A stretch of DNA of 9,549 bases from Desulfovibrio sp. (lineage in GTDB: Bacteria; Desulfobacterota; Desulfovibrionia; Desulfovibrionales; Desulfovibrionaceae). A program made the position numbers and the translations under genes. Below, piece by piece: positions 7,559 to 9,549 of this stretch. The first letter of the stretch is position 1, and the number at the start of each line of letters is the position of its first letter. The notes beneath the pieces are model-generated. The model had not been told where the DNA came from, did no database searches, and was given only the letters and a program-made list of their open reading frames with translations. The stretch spans positions 1 through 9,549 of the forward strand of contig DQED01000411.1 in the NCBI GenBank assembly GCA_003525525.1. The letters run 5' to 3'.

Positions 7559-7887
7559 AGCGCCTGCCCGACGCCGTCCGGCCGTTCATTCCGCGTTCCG
7601 CGGGCAACGGCTGGCTGCGTATCCTCCGATTTCGGTATTTTCGCCCTGGCCCAGTATGACGAGCGGACCGCTCATAGCCGGCGGGGCCGCCGCGATGTGG
7701 ACAAGCGCGAACCGTTCGCCGCCATCCGTGCGGTTTTCTAAGGGTACGCCATAGACCGGACGGGACGGCTCGCACCTGGCCGCGGATCCGGCAGGCCGGC
7801 CGAGGTGTTGTGCAGACGGCAGCCGCCATCGCGGTGGCTGGAAGCGATAGTGTGCGATGAAAAAGGCGTTTTTCGCGCACGAATACG

Positions 7888-7907
7888 ACAACCAAAGATT
7901 TGGTTGT
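7888..7907. repeat. Interrupted palindrome, operator-like
   Basis: Two perfect 9-bp arms, ACAACCAAA and TTTGGTTGT, are separated by only 2 bp (GA). The very short spacer makes a DNA-bound dimer site more likely than an RNA hairpin. It lies close to the point where GC-rich sequence gives way to AT-rich sequence. No flanking gene clearly depends on it. Confidence 0.5.
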
Positions 7908-8003
7908 TCGAGGGATGGCTGGCGGTTTTTATGGGAGGGTGCCAGTCATATTGCATAATTATCTATCTTGAATAATGAGATAAAAATAATGTGACTCTGT
8001 TGA

Positions 8004-8023
8004 GTTATCCGGAAAGTTATCCG
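8004..8023. repeat. Tandem direct repeat GTTATCCG
   Basis: GTTATCCG occurs at 8004-8011 and 8016-8023, a 12-bp period with GAAA between. A second pair, TGTGACT, flanks it at 7990-7996 and 8028-8034. Possibly a protein-binding site in the AT-rich intergenic region; function unknown. Confidence 0.4.
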
Positions 8024-8177
8024 TTCTTGTGACTTGCTGAAAAATGTTCTTTTGCGCCTCCCGCGTCCGATTTTCACATTTGGCGGGCAAGCCGTCGTCC
8101 AGGCCCGCGACGCAAGGTGCCTATATTTCGTCAGTCGGCACTCTGCCACCACGCCCACGGTCTAGGCTCTTTTTATA

Positions 8178-8211
8178 GGCGTAACACCCCGTTGCATTCG
8201 CCGTTTTTTTT
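8178..8211 (+). terminator. Weak oligo-T terminator-like hairpin
   Basis: GGCG (8178-8181) pairs with CGCC (8199-8202), and AAC/GTT add inner pairs around a short loop. Eight T residues follow (8204-8211). The form is that of an intrinsic terminator on the plus strand, but the stem is weak and no gene ends just before it. It could end a small untranslated RNA or be read-through control before the gene at 8349. Confidence 0.35.
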
Positions 8212-8298
8212 GTAGTAAGCTGACTTTAGTTGGGACAAACCAAGCTGCCGCCGTTGGCGGCGGAGGCACGTTCTCCTACCCTGGGAACATTCGATTGC

Positions 8299-8326
8299 TT
8301 GCTCAAAGATGTCTCATGGAAATAAT
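8299..8326 (+). promoter_or_regulatory. Possible sigma-70-type promoter for the gene at 8349
   Basis: TTGCTC (8299-8304), a 16-bp spacer and AATAAT (8321-8326) form a plausible but weak -35/-10 pair just upstream of the AT-rich gene. In AT-rich DNA such matches arise easily. Confidence 0.25.
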
Positions 8327-8348
8327 ATGTTAATCTTTCCTGAAAAAG

Positions 8349-8828
8349 ATGCCTTTTACAGGGCAACAAATGCTTTGCGCTAATATTATCATAATATGTT
8401 CAGATATTATTGAACTTGGAGCAATGGTCTCAGCTTTGTCTGGTGATCACAATGTTGTGGCATTTCATGATATTAAAGAGGCTAGATTCTATACGGCTCA
8501 ACCGTTTCAACATGATATCGCTTTTGTCGAATTCGGTGCGAATGCCTCAATCTCTGTTTCCGATTTGCTTGAGTTGGAAAAAAATGACATAAATGTTGTT
8601 GTCTTGTTTCGCACTCCATGCCCACAACCTGTTGTCGATCTCTTTATCAGCGGGAAAATTTATGGGCTGCTCCGTCTTCCAATTGATCTAGAACTCTTTA
8701 TTCTACAGGCGCAACGTCTTATCGCCCAGGCATCCAAGAGAAAAGAGTCGTTAGAGCATCAGCGTCGTATATTGACACCTAAGGAGGTGGCCTATATCCT
8801 AGGGGAAGACAATGAGGGTAAGTCGTGA
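8349..8828 (+). CDS. Lone receiver-like (CheY-fold) protein lacking the phosphorylated Asp
   Basis: 159 residues. The pattern fits a response-regulator receiver domain: beta-1 ANIIIICSD (11-19), a beta-3 strand DIAFVEFG (56-63), beta-4 INVVVLFRT (81-89), then KIYGLLRLPIDLELFILQAQRL (103-124), like the usual G-x-L-x-K-P-I-D-x-x-x-L ending. Key residues differ: the phosphoacceptor Asp is Glu (E61), the beta-1 acidic pair is Ser-Asp, and the conserved Lys before the Pro is replaced by Arg-Leu. It therefore probably cannot be phosphorylated and may be fixed in one state. The C-terminal tail (ILTPKEVAYILGE, 141-153) resembles the start of a helix-turn-helix but stops at once, which suggests truncation. 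An alternative start at 8370 has a better Shine-Dalgarno (AGGG) than 8349. Codons are AT-rich, unlike nap and nrf, which suggests acquisition. The fold is inferred by eye and the partner is unknown. Confidence 0.6.
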   Translation: MPFTGQQMLCANIIIICSDIIELGAMVSALSGDHNVVAFHDIKEARFYTAQPFQHDIAFVEFGANASISVSDLLELEKNDINVVVLFRTPCPQPVVDLFISGKIYGLLRLPIDLELFILQAQRLIAQASKRKESLEHQRRILTPKEVAYILGEDNEGKS

Positions 8829-8991
8829 CAGCTGAGTATGCTTTTTAACTTTAGTTTTGGGCATAGTGAGTCAGGTTAGTTTTGCTTGTTCGTGATAGTC
8901 ACGCCTGCGTAAGTGCTTTTTACAGTCCTGCAATGTGATCTGGGCGCGTGTTTTTGTGACGACATGGCACTCGACCTGCTTCTCGCTCACC
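8829..8991. other. Short intergenic stretch, nothing recognised
   Basis: Mixed-composition DNA between the receiver-like gene and the small frame at 8992. No strong hairpin with a T tract and no clear promoter was found. Confidence 0.4.
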
Positions 8992-9171
8992 ATGGCCAAA
9001 ATATCGCTTACCGTCCTTCCTGGAGAGTTTCACCTCGCCGCCGTCGCCGCGCTACGGAAGGCCGGCCTCCATGACGAAGCCCGGGAGCTTCACCAGCGGG
9101 AGCTGGATGTGCCATCCTTCTACCACATGCGGGAGCTGGTCTTAGAACAGGTGATCTTGCGGACGACGTGA
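8992..9171 (+). CDS. Possible small hypothetical protein (59 residues)
   Basis: I do not recognise this protein. From the ATG at 8992 it begins MAKISLTVLPGEFHLAAV and continues with an Ala/Leu/Glu/Arg-rich, amphipathic helical part containing LRKAGLHDEARELHQREL. The composition is protein-like and the codons are GC-rich like the host genes, which argues for a real gene or a fragment of one. Against it, no Shine-Dalgarno precedes the ATG. A longer in-frame start at 8935 adds 19 residues that look non-coding. The neighbourhood is repeat-rich and accessory-like, so it may be a remnant of a larger or mobile gene. Confidence 0.35.
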   Translation: MAKISLTVLPGEFHLAAVAALRKAGLHDEARELHQRELDVPSFYHMRELVLEQVILRTT

Positions 9172-9442
9172 TGCTGGGCCGGGGCCTCGGCCTGTTTCCA
9201 TCCCGCTCTATTTTAGATTTCCGGCAGGACGGACATAGGTCATTCCTTTCGCGGCGTCCCGGCTCGGGTCTTGGCCCCACAGGTCAGCCCCACCAGTTCG
9301 GGCGGCATGGGCGGGAGCTTCGGGGGCGGGTAACCTCCTGGCCAAAATGGGTAACCGCCTGATACAGGCAGGGTGCGGGATTTGCGCCAGTTACCCGTTT
9401 TTGTCACCATGCGAATACCAGTTGCCCGGATGCCAAACGACG
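9172..9442. other. Non-coding GC-rich stretch with repeats
   Basis: No convincing gene. On the minus strand AAAGGA precedes an ATG near 9237 that opens a frame of only seven codons before a stop, perhaps the start of a broken gene. The right half carries the GGGTAACC-type repeat cluster. Confidence 0.4.
9328..9428. repeat. Cluster of GGGTAACC-type repeats, two direct and two inverted
   Basis: GGGTAACC occurs at 9328-9335 and 9349-9356, exactly 21 bp apart, each followed by N-CCTG. Inverted copies CCAGTTACCCG (9387-9397) and CCAGTTGCCCG (9418-9428) lie 31 bp apart. Spacings near two and three helical turns suggest a protein bound on one face of the DNA. Some IS21-family elements carry several repeats of this kind at their ends, from memory, but no istA or istB is visible here. 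Confidence 0.45.
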
Positions 9443-9481
9443 AAAAAGGACGCTATCGGACTATCTCTAGCCGCTTTAGCG
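9443..9481 (-). terminator. Intrinsic terminator of the tRNA gene
   Basis: On the minus strand CGCTA (9477-9481) pairs with TAGCG (9451-9455). An inner stem CGGCTA / TAG-T-CCG closes a GAGA loop of the GNRA type, and TCCTTTTT follows (five T at 9443-9447). It lies about 50 nt downstream of the tRNA 3' end on the same strand, as expected for a tRNA transcript terminator. Confidence 0.6.
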
Positions 9482-9515
9482 TTGATTTTTCAGGACTTTC
9501 GGACTTTGTCGGACT
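9456..9515. repeat. Recurrent TCGGACT motif beside the tRNA 3' end
   Basis: TCGGACT occurs at 9456-9462, 9499-9505 and 9509-9515, and a variant CAGGACT at 9491-9497. Three of the four copies sit within 25 bp, between the tRNA 3' end and its terminator. Meaning unknown; arm-type integrase sites or simple local duplication are both possible. Confidence 0.4.
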
Positions 9516-9531
9516 TGGCTGGATGCGTGAT

Positions 9532-9549
9532 TGGCGGAGAGGGTGGGAT
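9532..9549 (-). tRNA. 3' end of a tRNA gene, probably tRNA-Ser (partial)
   Basis: On the minus strand the last 18 bases read ATCCCACCCTCTCCGCCA. They divide exactly into the end of a T-loop (AT), a 5-nt T-stem strand (CCCAC), a 7-nt acceptor strand (CCTCTCC), a discriminator G and an encoded CCA. An acceptor 5' strand GGAGAGG with discriminator G is typical of bacterial tRNA-Ser. The rest of the gene lies beyond the right edge, so the anticodon is not visible and the amino acid is inferred. Confidence 0.65.

Larger units (their letters stand above)
7559..8348. other. Long intergenic stretch without a convincing gene
   Basis: About 790 bp between the nrfA hairpin and the AT-rich gene at 8349. 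Open frames here are short, lack ribosome-binding sites and resemble no family I know. From about 7920 rightward the base composition becomes clearly richer in A and T. The stretch holds an interrupted palindrome (7888-7907), a tandem GTTATCCG pair (8004-8023), a hairpin with eight T (8178-8211) and two further small hairpins (8247-8261 and 8270-8288) that would sit in the leader of the gene at 8349. A decayed gene in 7586-7891 cannot be excluded. Confidence 0.5.

Noticed and set aside
7586..7891. Minus-strand frame of 101 codons after nrfA
   Set aside because: No Shine-Dalgarno, no family resemblance and weak codon bias. A decayed gene is possible, so the region is described as intergenic with that caveat.
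7946..8158. Minus-strand frame of 70 codons in the AT-rich gap
   Set aside because: Composition drifts from basic to hydrophobic with the local base change; no ribosome-binding site or motif.
8092..8160. GACGCAAGGTGCC-like stretch resembling part of a cyclic-di-GMP (GEMM) riboswitch
   Set aside because: Only a short core is similar; the expected paired regions and receptor sequences are not found.
1..9549. CRISPR array, rRNA, complete insertion sequence or integrase gene
   Set aside because: No regularly spaced identical repeats of CRISPR length, no rRNA-like sequence, and no transposase or recombinase motif in any frame examined.

Overview
The window is GC-rich with strongly GC3-biased codons. 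Its genes encode a periplasmic nitrate reductase served by NapC and NapM, and an NrfHA-type cytochrome c nitrite reductase. This combination points to a sulfate-reducing deltaproteobacterium of the Desulfovibrio group (inferred from gene content; no database was searched). The core is a complete nitrate-to-ammonium (DNRA) module. About 1.6 kb of accessory-looking sequence follows, ending at the 3' end of a tRNA gene, probably tRNA-Ser.

Layout. On the minus strand, read right to left from 5158, lie napC (tetraheme quinol-oxidising cytochrome), napM (small tetraheme cytochrome) and napA (Tat-exported Mo-bisMGD catalytic subunit). Only 45 bp after napA comes a methyl-accepting chemotaxis protein whose sensor region carries a NIT (nitrate/nitrite-sensing) signature; it runs off the left edge. 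On the plus strand from 5561 lie nrfH and nrfA, encoding the membrane-attached ammonia-forming nitrite reductase. NapA makes nitrite, NrfHA reduces it to ammonium, and the chemoreceptor may steer cells toward the electron acceptor.

The 402-bp divergent control region (5159-5560) is the most informative non-coding part. It has a sigma-54-type -24/-12 element facing each operon (5218-5233 for nap, 5477-5492 for nrf). Between them are three exact TGTC-N10-GACA dyads and one with a single mismatch (5273-5355). This looks like a shared enhancer for one NtrC/NifA-type activator driving both operons.

Right of nrfA, a GC-rich hairpin is followed by about 800 bp with no convincing gene but with several palindromes, repeats and an oligo-T hairpin. 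An AT-rich gene at 8349-8828 encodes a lone receiver-like domain with Glu where the phosphorylated Asp should be, and its codon use is unlike its neighbours. A possible 59-codon gene (8992-9171), a cluster of GGGTAACC-type repeats (9328-9428), a tRNA terminator (9443-9481), repeated TCGGACT motifs and the tRNA 3' end (9532-9549) close the window. This right part resembles a tRNA-proximal insertion hotspot, although no integrase or transposase gene is visible.
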